A DNA stretch of 12,552 bases from Deltaproteobacteria bacterium (GTDB taxonomy: Bacteria > Desulfobacterota > GWC2-55-46 > DRQE01), in NCBI GenBank assembly GCA_016219165.1, contig JACRCB010000022.1, positions 1-12,552 of the forward strand. Reading direction: 5' to 3'. The notes below the pieces were generated by a model. That model saw only the letters and a program-made list of their open reading frames with translations. It had not been told where the DNA came from and did not search any database. Positions 5,304-10,820 of this stretch are shown piece by piece. Position 1 is the first letter of the stretch, and each line of letters opens with the position of its first letter. The translations under genes and the position numbers were made by a program.

Positions 5304-6332
5304 TTACTCCTTCTTCAGATACACCGTCCTTACGGGGAAAGGCATCTCTATACCCCCTGCCCTGAACCTCTTTAATATCCTCTTCCTGAGTTCATGCTGG
5401 ACAAGGTACTGGTCGACGAATTCGGATACCTGACAGTTGAGGGTAAAGTCGAGGGAAGATTGCCCGAATCCCGGTATGAACCTTACAAACGGCTGGTCCG
5501 GAAGCAACCCGGGGACATCCCCTATCGCCTTTTTGGCCTCTTCGACGAGCAGCCTTTCGACCTCATCGGGGTCGGAATCGTAACTTACGCTTACGGGGAT
5601 AAGAAGCGACATCTTCATTTCCGGCAGGTTATAATTGGTTATAATGCTCTGGGAAAGTTTATTGTTCGGTATGATGACGAAATTATTCTGGAGTTTGCGT
5701 ATCCGCGTCGTCCTCCATCCTATGTCCGCGACATACCCCTCTTCCCCCGCGTCGAGTTTTATGTAATCGCCCACGGAAAAAGGTTTTTCAACGAGGATAT
5801 ACACGCCGGCGAATATATTCGAAAGGGTGTCCTGAATGGCCAATGCCACGGCAAACCCCCCCACCCCGAGCGCGGTCAGGAAAGGCGTTATCGAAATGCC
5901 GAGGCCGTGGAGGATTACGAGAAAACCCACCGCGAACACGAGAACTCTTATGATGGTCTTTGAAAGCCCGGTCGCGGGCACGCTTACTTTGCTCGCCTCC
6001 ATGGAGCGCTGGACGAGCATTGAGACAAAACCGGCGGCGGCTATAGTTACGGAAAGGACGATTGCCGCGTAAAGGGCCTTCTGCCCGTAGTCGACATATC
6101 TTGGATGGAAGTTTGAGACCCCAAGCGCTATATAAAATGCGACGGCAAACGCCCAGAAAATAGAGGGGCGCCGGACGGAAAGCATCAGTATGTCGTCGAT
6201 GGTGGAACCAGTCTTTCTGGTCCATCTCTCAAAGAGGCCGAAGGACACACTTCTTACAATGAATAACCCCGCAGACGACGCCGCGAAGACAGAGGCGAAT
6301 ATCAGTAATTCCCTCCACATGCCCTCAGCCAT
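5304..6332 (-). CDS. mscS: MscS-family small-conductance mechanosensitive channel
   Basis: An inner-membrane channel that opens under membrane tension and releases solutes after osmotic downshock. From the start used here it is about 342 residues: an N-terminal segment (ELLIFASVFAASSAGLFIV), two or three more membrane segments, and the pore helix region LTALGVGGFAVALAIQDTLSNIFAG, matching the Gly/Ala-rich TM3 of MscS. The beta domain follows (EKPFSVGDYIKL, GYVADIGWRTTRIRKLQNNFVIIPNNKLSQSIITNY), and then a C-terminal alpha/beta domain. The start is uncertain: the frame opens at GTG 6407, but that codon lies inside an inverted-repeat element, so ATG 6332 or ATG 6320 is preferred. It lies 155 bp downstream of pal on the same strand. 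Confidence 0.9.
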   Translation of the reverse strand: MAEGMWRELLIFASVFAASSAGLFIVRSVSFGLFERWTRKTGSTIDDILMLSVRRPSIFWAFAVAFYIALGVSNFHPRYVDYGQKALYAAIVLSVTIAAAGFVSMLVQRSMEASKVSVPATGLSKTIIRVLVFAVGFLVILHGLGISITPFLTALGVGGFAVALAIQDTLSNIFAGVYILVEKPFSVGDYIKLDAGEEGYVADIGWRTTRIRKLQNNFVIIPNNKLSQSIITNYNLPEMKMSLLIPVSVSYDSDPDEVERLLVEEAKKAIGDVPGLLPDQPFVRFIPGFGQSSLDFTLNCQVSEFVDQYLVQHELRKRILKRFRAGGIEMPFPVRTVYLKKE

Positions 6333-6396
6333 CCTTCGTATCCATGAGGAATCGGCAGACCGTTGAGAAAGGGTTCCCCCCCGGCGGGGACTTCCC

Positions 6397-6464
6397 TCCA
6401 GCACCACTTTCTAATACTGGCTTTCTTAATAATAAGGGCGTTTGCAGTGGAAAGTGGTGCTGGA
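6397..6464. repeat. 68-bp inverted-repeat element between pal and mscS (GCACCACTTT family)
   Basis: TCCAGCACCACTTTC (6397-6411) and GAAAGTGGTGCTGGA (6450-6464) are exact inverted repeats around a 38-bp, AT-richer centre; ACTG/CAGT inside adds a few pairs. The core GCACCACTTT is the same as in the inverted repeats at 8926-8940 and 9103-9117. In pal mRNA this would fold as a 15-bp hairpin 23 nt after the stop codon, without a U-tract. It may be a mobile-element remnant, a transcript stabiliser or a partial terminator. Confidence 0.7.
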
Positions 6465-6486
6465 CGCGGGCACCCCGTTCAACCTC

Positions 6487-7071
6487 CTAATCCGTTACGA
6501 CAAAATGGGCGCGCCTGTTTTTCTGCCAGCACTCCTCCGTCTTCTCGCTGCAGAACGGCTTCTCCTCGCCGTAACTTACAATCGACATCCTGCCGCTGCC
6601 GACCCCCAGGTCCGCGAGATACCTCTTGACCGCGGCGGCCCTGCTCTCGCCGAGCGCCAGATTGTATTCGGACGTGCCTCTCTCGTCCGCATGGCCTTCT
6701 ATGAGGACCCTCATCTTGCCGTTTTTCTTAAGCACACCTGCGTTTTTATCGAGCGCGGCCCTCGCACCCGGCGTTACGTCATAGCGGTCGAAATCAAAGT
6801 AAACATCCTCTATCCCCTCGGTAACGCCTTCAAACGCTTTTTTGGCCGCAGCCATCTCTTCGACCTTCGCAAAAGCGGCTTCTTCGCCCGCCTTCCCCGC
6901 AGGCACACCTTCAGCGGTTACAGGCACCTCTTCCAACGGTCTGCTCCCTGCGGCCTCGCCTTTTTCCAATGCGCCGCCTTCCACTGCGGTCTTGACGGAT
7001 TTCTTTGCGCACCCGGAAAAACCGGAAAAAAGAAATATTACGAAGATAAATAGAACAAAGCCCTTTTTCAT
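6487..7071 (-). CDS. pal: Peptidoglycan-associated outer-membrane lipoprotein, OmpA C-terminal domain
   Basis: A 194-residue lipoprotein: MKKGF, a hydrophobic stretch, then FSGC as the lipobox. A linker rich in Ala, Glu and Lys (about residues 25-85) leads to an OmpA-like domain: VYFDFDRYDVTPGA, MRVLIEGHADERGTSEYNLALGESRA, AVKRYL, MSIVSYGEEKP and NRRAHFVVTD. GHADERG and NLALGESRA are the usual peptidoglycan-contact segments of Pal. It anchors the outer membrane to the wall. The start at 7071 has AAGGA about 8 nt upstream; a longer frame to 7101 adds only leader sequence. Unlike the classical arrangement there is no tolB next to it; mscS follows, and a peptidoglycan amidase gene is divergent. 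Confidence 0.92.
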   Translation of the reverse strand: MKKGFVLFIFVIFLFSGFSGCAKKSVKTAVEGGALEKGEAAGSRPLEEVPVTAEGVPAGKAGEEAAFAKVEEMAAAKKAFEGVTEGIEDVYFDFDRYDVTPGARAALDKNAGVLKKNGKMRVLIEGHADERGTSEYNLALGESRAAAVKRYLADLGVGSGRMSIVSYGEEKPFCSEKTEECWQKNRRAHFVVTD

Positions 7072-7160
7072 AGCCACCGTCCTTTCTCCATTTAATGTCA
7101 CAGCAAAACCATATTTACGAAAGATTCTCCGCCGGCCGAAGGCCCTGAATATTTCTTATC

Positions 7161-7190
7161 AATGTATCAAATTGGCGCTCCAACCGTCAA
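7161..7190 (-). promoter_or_regulatory. Candidate promoter of pal
   Basis: On the minus strand TTGACG (7185-7190), an 18-nt spacer and TACATT (7161-7166). The leader would be about 80 nt and contains a small GGCC-TTC-GGCC hairpin. A second imperfect hairpin (TCAAG/CTTGA with GGT/ACC) overlaps the -35 region. Confidence 0.45.
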
Positions 7191-7317
7191 GGGTCTTAAC
7201 CCGCTTGAGGGCGTTTTACGATTCGGCGCCGCGCCCGATAGCATTCCACAGAATATATCACGACCCTTTGAAATATAACACAACTGGGCCGGATGTCAAA
7301 AGGGCGGTTTGTTTTAG

Positions 7318-7346
7318 TTGACATCGCGAGGGTATGAAATTAAAAT
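7318..7346 (+). promoter_or_regulatory. Promoter of the amidase-rph unit, adjacent to the start codon
   Basis: Perfect TTGACA (7318-7323), exactly 17 nt, then TAAAAT (7341-7346, five of six). The ATG at 7354 lies seven bases after the -10, so the transcript would begin at the start codon. The ATG at 7345 lies inside the -10 and could not be in such an mRNA. Confidence 0.6.
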
Positions 7347-7353
7347 GGATATC

Positions 7354-8160
7354 ATGATGGAAGGCGCCTTTAAATACATTGCCGCTGCCGCGGTCCTTAC
7401 GCTCTTTTTCGCCCCGCGCGGATTCGGCGCGGACGGCATTGCCCCCCAAAGGGTCATAGTGCTCGACCCCGGGCACGGCGGGGATGACGCCGGCGCGGTC
7501 GGGCCCGACGGGGTGAGGGAAAAAGACATAACGCTCGCCGTGGCAAAGGAACTCGAAGCGGAACTCTCGAAGAGCCCCGGTACCCGGATTATACTTACAA
7601 GGACCGACGACACCTTTATCCCTCTTGGGGAGAGGACGAATATAGCGAACAGGGCGCGGGCGGACATCTTCGTAAGCATCCACGCCAACAGCGCGTATAA
7701 AAGAGACGCGAGCGGGGTTGAAACGTATTTTTTAAGTTTTGAGGCATCGGACAGCGACTCGAGGAAACTTGCGGCCATCGAGAATAACGTAATAAGCGCG
7801 GGCCCGGAAGACAAGGGCGGCAATGATATCGAGAGCATCATCTGGGACCTCGTGGAGACCGAAACCCTCAAGGAGAGCGAAGAACTTGCCGGGTCCGTCC
7901 ACGACCGCCTCGTGAAGGCGACAAATGGCGAGAACAGGGGCGTAAAGCAGGCGCCTTTCTTTGTGCTCGCAGGCGCCACCATGCCGGCCGTGCTCGTCGA
8001 GGTCGGGTTCATATCGAATCCCGAAGAGGAGAAGAAACTTTCCTCGGAGGGCGCGCAGAAAACCATTGCGGCGGCAATCTCCTCAGGGGTGGCGGACTTC
8101 GAAAAAAAACTCGGAAAGAGGGAAGGTCTTTTGAAAACGGGTCGCTATGACAAGGAGTGA
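7354..8160 (+). CDS. N-acetylmuramoyl-L-alanine amidase, Amidase_3 family
   Basis: It cleaves the bond between N-acetylmuramic acid and the stem peptide during cell separation. A signal peptide (FKYIAAAAVLTLFFAPRGFG) sends it to the periplasm. The zinc ligands are all visible, numbered from 7354: His41 in VIVLDPGHGGDDAGA, Glu56 in REKD and His110 in VSIHANSA; the catalytic Glu216 is in VLVEVGFISN. About 268 residues, with only the catalytic domain and no AMIN or LysM domain. The frame opens at TTG 7318 and offers ATG at 7345, 7354 and 7357. I choose 7354 because a strong promoter covers 7318-7346, making a leaderless mRNA likely; ATG 7345 would otherwise have a distant GAGGG. The end overlaps rph by 14 bp, so the two are translationally linked. 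Confidence 0.92.
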   Translation: MMEGAFKYIAAAAVLTLFFAPRGFGADGIAPQRVIVLDPGHGGDDAGAVGPDGVREKDITLAVAKELEAELSKSPGTRIILTRTDDTFIPLGERTNIANRARADIFVSIHANSAYKRDASGVETYFLSFEASDSDSRKLAAIENNVISAGPEDKGGNDIESIIWDLVETETLKESEELAGSVHDRLVKATNGENRGVKQAPFFVLAGATMPAVLVEVGFISNPEEEKKLSSEGAQKTIAAAISSGVADFEKKLGKREGLLKTGRYDKE

Positions 8161-8866
8161 CGGAAGAAAGACCGACTGGTTGAGGCCGGTAACAATAAAG
8201 AAGGACTATCTTAAGTTCGCCGAGGGCTCCGTCCTGATAGAGGTGGGCAATACGAAGGTAATCACATCCGTCACGGTTGAAGAAAGGGTGCCGCCTTTTT
8301 TGCAGGGAAAAAGGACCGGCTGGATTACCGCGGAGTACTCGATGCTGCCCAGGAGCGTGCAAAAAAGGATCCCGCGGGAAAGTAGTCTCAGGGGCGGCAG
8401 GACCCACGAAATCCAGCGCCTTATAGGCAGAAGCCTGCGGGCGGTGGTGGACATGACTATCCTCGGGGAAAGGACGATAACCGTCGACTGCGACGTCATC
8501 CAGGCCGACGGCGGCACAAGGTGCGCCTCCATAACAGGCGCGTATGTGGCGCTTGCGGACACAATAAACTGGCTGGTCGATACGGGCGCAGTGGATAAAA
8601 GCCCGTTAATGGACAGCGTTGCCGCAACGAGCGTCGGGATAGTCGGCGGAGAAAGGCTCCTTGACCTGGCCTATGAGGAAGATTCTACGGCCGAGGTCGA
8701 CATGAACGTGGTTATGACGGGCGGGGGGAAGATAGTCGAGGTGCAGGGCACTGCCGAGTCATCCCCTTTCACAAAAAAAGAGATGGATTCGCTCTTTATG
8801 CTCGCCAAGAAGGGCATAAGGGAGTTGACCTTAATCCAGAAAAAATCCCTCGAAAAAAGACGCTGA
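8147..8866 (+). CDS. rph: Ribonuclease PH
   Basis: A phosphate-dependent 3'-5' exoribonuclease that trims tRNA precursors downstream of CCA; it works as a hexamer in the cytoplasm. The 239-residue length is standard. It opens with RSDGRKTDWLRPVTI, then RGGRTHEIQRLIGRSLRAVVD and VDCDVIQADGGTRCASITGAY, all signatures of the family; the C-terminal half has the second RNase PH fold with EVQGTAESSPFTK. No clear ribosome site is seen before 8147, in keeping with coupling to the overlapping amidase gene. Normally it is directly followed by rdgB; here a 276-bp gap filled with repeats separates them. Confidence 0.97.
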   Translation: MTRSDGRKTDWLRPVTIKKDYLKFAEGSVLIEVGNTKVITSVTVEERVPPFLQGKRTGWITAEYSMLPRSVQKRIPRESSLRGGRTHEIQRLIGRSLRAVVDMTILGERTITVDCDVIQADGGTRCASITGAYVALADTINWLVDTGAVDKSPLMDSVAATSVGIVGGERLLDLAYEEDSTAEVDMNVVMTGGGKIVEVQGTAESSPFTKKEMDSLFMLAKKGIRELTLIQKKSLEKRR

Positions 8867-8986
8867 CCCCCCCATCCGGGAAACACCCCCGTCATAATAG
8901 TCAACGCTCAAAGACGTCCCGCCCGGCACCACTTTGGACACGTTGGCTTTGAACGGAATGCTCGCCGCAATCCCGCCTCTGTAGAG

Positions 8987-9020
8987 GCGCGGGGTACCCA
9001 TCCGAAGGATGGGTCGGGCG
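8987..9020. repeat. Dispersed repeat family A, copy 1
   Basis: A 34-bp unit GCGCGGGGTACCC... ending GGGTCGGGCG, with a core hairpin ACCCATCC-GAA-GGATGGGT (8996-9014). It matches 10695-10728 with a single difference (T8995 for C10703). The GAA loop and eight-pair stem are the recognisable core. Confidence 0.75.
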
Positions 9021-9049
9021 AGCTATATAATTGACAACTTCCTTACCGT

Positions 9050-9086
9050 CGAAGAATCTCCGCCATTTATGGCGGAGTTCTTCAAT
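9050..9086. repeat. Dispersed repeat family B, copy 2
   Basis: GAAGAATCTCCGCC, then ATTTAT, then GGCGGAGTTCTTC: an imperfect hairpin with a 6-nt loop. It shares 23 identical bases (9064-9086) with 4077-4099. This copy lacks the palindromic insert seen at 4059-4077 and so shows the simple form of the unit. Confidence 0.75.
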
Positions 9087-9142
9087 GTTATGGAGGAAGC
9101 CCTGTCCAAAGTGGTGCTGGACATTTTTTCCACCGTGAGATT

Positions 9143-9736
9143 ATGAAGATAGTCCTCGCAACACGGAACAGGGGGAAGATAGAAGAGATAAAAGAACTCC
9201 TGAAAGGGTGCGGCTTTGAGATGCTCACGCTCGATGATTTTCCCGGACTTGCGCTCCCGCCCGAGGATATGCGGGACTTCAAAGGGAACGCCCTTAAAAA
9301 GGCCCGAAGCGTTGCCTCAAAGACCGGGATTCCTTCCCTTGCCGACGATTCGGGGCTTTGTGTAGACGCCCTGCAAGGCGGGCCAGGGGTGCATTCGGCA
9401 AGGTATGCGGGAAAGGGCGCGACGGATTCGGATAATTACGAAAAACTCCTCAAGGAACTTAAAAATATTCCCCCCGGGCAAAGAACGGCCCGATTTGTAT
9501 GCGTGGCGGCGCTTGCGACCCCCGGCGGCAGGGAAAAGACCTTTGACGGAAGCCTCGAAGGGGTCATAGGGAATGAACCGAGGGGGGAGTACGGTTTCGG
9601 CTACGACCCTGTCTTCATAGTGCCGGGACCCGGAAAAACCCTCGCGGAACTTTCCCCCGAAGAAAAAAACATGGTAAGCCACCGGGCAAAAGCGCTCGGC
9701 AGATTGAAAGATTGGCTCAAGAAACAAATGCCTTGA
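9143..9736 (+). CDS. rdgB: XTP/dITP pyrophosphatase (RdgB/HAM1 family)
   Basis: It hydrolyses non-canonical purine triphosphates (dITP, XTP) to monophosphates and keeps them out of DNA and RNA; cytoplasmic dimer. Its 197 residues match the family. Visible motifs: ATRNRGKIEEI at the N-terminus (substrate loop), SLADDSGLCVDAL with Asp68/Asp69, GVHSARYAG, EYGFGYDPVF (residues 149-158) and the terminal SHRAKAL (179-185). The start at 9143 has only a weak GTGAG nearby. The usual partner rph lies upstream but is separated by the repeat element, so rdgB may depend on a new or more distant promoter. The tRNA cluster follows on the same strand. Confidence 0.97.
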   Translation: MKIVLATRNRGKIEEIKELLKGCGFEMLTLDDFPGLALPPEDMRDFKGNALKKARSVASKTGIPSLADDSGLCVDALQGGPGVHSARYAGKGATDSDNYEKLLKELKNIPPGQRTARFVCVAALATPGGREKTFDGSLEGVIGNEPRGEYGFGYDPVFIVPGPGKTLAELSPEEKNMVSHRAKALGRLKDWLKKQMP

Positions 9737-9761
9737 AAAATCAACAACCGTGTGATATTTA
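9733..9761 (+). promoter_or_regulatory. Candidate promoter of the tRNA cluster
   Basis: TTGAAA (9733-9738) overlaps the rdgB stop codon; after 17 nt comes TATTTA (9756-9761), preceded by TGA as an extended -10. It lies about 70 bp upstream of tRNA-Pro. Confidence 0.45.
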
Positions 9762-9775
9762 ATTGTTTTCCACCC

Positions 9776-9809
9776 TTTCCCTCCCCTCCACCACAAGTGG
9801 TGAGGGAAA
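9776..9809. repeat. Hairpin in the leader of the tRNA cluster
   Basis: TTTCCCT (9776-9782) pairs with AGGGAAA (9803-9809), and CACCAC-AA-GTGGTG forms the tip, with a short unpaired CCCCTC on one side. No strong T-tract follows. It may end rdgB transcripts or mark the tRNA precursor leader. Confidence 0.4.
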
Positions 9810-9830
9810 CGGAAATGGGCATTTTCAACA

Positions 9831-9907
<77 letters not shown>

Positions 9908-9921
9908 GATTTCAAAAAAGA

Positions 9922-9998
9922 GCGCCTGTAGCTCAGTTGGAAAGAGCAACTGCCTTCTAAGCAGTGGGCCGGGGGTTCGAATCCCTCCAGGCGCGCCA
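9922..9998 (+). tRNA. tRNA-Arg (anticodon TCT)
   Basis: Acceptor GCGCCTG pairs with CAGGCGC. The anticodon stem ACTGC/GCAGT encloses CTTCTAA, giving TCT for AGA codons. Discriminator G and CCA are encoded to 9998. Length 77 nt. The first 20 bases and the 3' end, plus a few bases beyond CCA, are the same as in the tRNA-Arg(CCG) gene at 10197. Confidence 0.96.
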
Positions 9999-10021
9999 GT
10001 TAAGGCGTTTAAAGTGTTCCG

Positions 10022-10047
10022 GGAGGACTTTTTAAAGAAAGTCTTCC
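10022..10047 (+). other. Stem-loop in the spacer between tRNA-Arg(TCT) and tRNA-His
   Basis: GGAGGACTTT (10022-10031) and AAAGTCTTCC (10038-10047) form ten pairs including one G-U, with a 6-nt loop. The next spacer (10158-10186) has a related but broken stem with GGACTTTTT. Such spacer hairpins may guide processing of the polycistronic precursor or act as weak terminators. Confidence 0.45.
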
Positions 10048-10073
10048 ATGGGAACTCCTCACTCAAAAACAAT

Positions 10074-10151
10074 GGTGGACGTAGCTCAGACGGTTAGAGC
10101 ATCGGACTGTGGCTCCGAGGGCCGGGGGTTCGAATCCCCTCGTCCACCCCA
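10074..10151 (+). tRNA. tRNA-His (anticodon GTG)
   Basis: GTGGACG (from 10075) pairs with CGTCCAC. The extra G at 10074 faces C10148, the G-1:C73 pair that histidyl-tRNA synthetase needs. The anticodon stem CGGA/TCCG encloses CTGTGGC, giving GTG. CCA is encoded at 10149-10151. Confidence 0.96.
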
Positions 10152-10196
10152 GGATTTCCGGGGGGACTTTTTACAAAAAGACTCTCTCTGAAAAAA

Positions 10197-10273
10197 GCGC
10201 CTGTAGCTCAGTTGGATAGAGCATCGGCCTCCGAAGCCGAGGGTCAGAGGTTCGAATCCTCTCAGGCGCGCCA
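10197..10273 (+). tRNA. tRNA-Arg (anticodon CCG)
   Basis: Acceptor GCGCCTG pairs with CAGGCGC. The anticodon stem TCGGC/GCCGA encloses CTCCGAA, giving CCG for CGG codons. The T arm contains AGGTTCGAATCCT, and discriminator G and CCA end at 10273. It is a probable duplicate of the tRNA-Arg(TCT) gene upstream, with a changed anticodon arm. Confidence 0.96.
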
Positions 10274-10328
10274 GTTAAGACAGTTAGCGGTCATCTGTAG
10301 AAAGAAAACCGATAACCGTTTCTAAAAC

Positions 10329-10404
10329 GGGCCACTAGCTCAGTTGGTAGAGCAGCTGACTCTTAATCAGTTGGTCGAAGGTTCGAGTCCTTCGTGGCCC
10401 ACCA
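10329..10404 (+). tRNA. tRNA-Lys (anticodon CTT)
   Basis: Acceptor GGGCCAC pairs with GTGGCCC. The anticodon stem CTGA/TCAG encloses CTCTTAA, giving CTT for AAG codons. CCA is encoded at 10402-10404. Length 76 nt. A small CCGTTT-CTA-AAACGG stem (10316-10330) overlaps its 5' end. It is the last gene of the run. Confidence 0.97.
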
Positions 10405-10412
10405 GTGAAATC

Positions 10413-10446
10413 AAGGGGTTGCTGGATTATACCTGCAACCCCTTTT
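10413..10446 (+). terminator. Intrinsic terminator of the tRNA cluster
   Basis: AAGGGGTTGC (10413-10422) and GCAACCCCTT (10435-10444) form a perfect ten-pair stem with a 12-nt loop and run into TTTT (10443-10446). It starts 9 nt after the CCA of tRNA-Lys. Confidence 0.85.
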
Positions 10447-10566
10447 CCTCAATTCTTGCTACATACTGACTACATTTTCATTTTATCCCATGGTTTTACT
10501 CCCCGGAAATCATTTTTAAACGGCAAGTTGAAAACCGGCCCGGACGGCAAAAACATCCAGAAATTG

Positions 10567-10594
10567 TTGACATAACCTGAAAACGATGTAAACT
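10567..10594 (+). promoter_or_regulatory. Candidate promoter of the cheR-cheW unit
   Basis: Perfect TTGACA (10567-10572), a 16-nt spacer and TAAACT (10589-10594); other TATAAT-like boxes overlap at 10594-10604. It lies about 225 bp upstream of cheR, so the leader would carry the two family A hairpins at 10695-10750. The stretch 10447-10566 shows nothing I can assign. Confidence 0.4.
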
Positions 10595-10694
10595 ATAGTA
10601 TAAATTCGCCATCAAGACTTTCACCGCATCAGGACCCTCACCCCGAACGGCCTTTCACCGGGAATTCTCAAAAAAACGCACCTTATAATCCATA

Positions 10695-10750
10695 GCGCGG
10701 GGCACCCATCCGAAGGATGGGTCGGGCGGGCACCCACACGAAGTGTGGGT
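10695..10750. repeat. Dispersed repeat family A, copy 2, with a second hairpin of the same design
   Basis: 10695-10728 repeats 8987-9020 with one difference. Directly after it lies ACCCACAC-GAA-GTGTGGGT (10732-10750), another eight-pair stem with the same GAA loop and the same ACCCA/TGGGT outer pairs but different inner bases. The two stems stand in tandem in the presumed cheR leader. Confidence 0.72.
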
Positions 10751-10820
10751 CTGGTAATCGCCGGAAACTTTCCGTGCCAGCGGGTTTTGCCGAACAAACG
10801 GCGTAAGTCCACAGGCCATA

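Larger units (their letters stand above)
8926..9117. mobile_element. Composite repeat element bounded by GCACCACTTTGGACA inverted repeats (MITE-like)
   Basis: Ends GCACCACTTTGGACA (8926-8940) and TGTCCAAAGTGGTGC (9103-9117) are exact 15-bp inverted repeats 192 bp apart end to end. Inside lie a CGCCTCT-GT-AGAGGCG hairpin (8974-8989), repeat family A (8987-9020), TATAAT overlapping TTGACA (9026-9036) and repeat family B (9050-9086). There is no open frame of note, so any movement would need an outside transposase. I see no target duplication. It separates rph from rdgB and ends about 25 bp before the rdgB start. Confidence 0.5.

Noticed and set aside
5394..5963. Plus-strand open frame of 189 codons
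   Set aside because: It is a shadow of the MscS gene on the other strand, with no promoter or family pattern.
6332..6407. A 25-residue N-terminal extension of MscS from GTG 6407
   Set aside because: The GTG lies in the inverted-repeat element and the added residues are not membrane-like or family-like; ATG 6332 or 6320 fits better.
6442..7053. Plus-strand open frame of 203 codons
   Set aside because: It is antisense to pal and starts inside the inverted-repeat element; codon pattern and motifs support pal.
7314..8066. Minus-strand open frame of 250 codons
   Set aside because: It mirrors the amidase gene, where all zinc ligands are in the plus frame; the long minus frame follows from GC-rich codon bias.
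10329..10500. Possible integration site at the 3' end of tRNA-Lys
   Set aside because: No integrase gene and no second copy of the tRNA 3' end was seen in the window; the sequence after it is a normal terminator.
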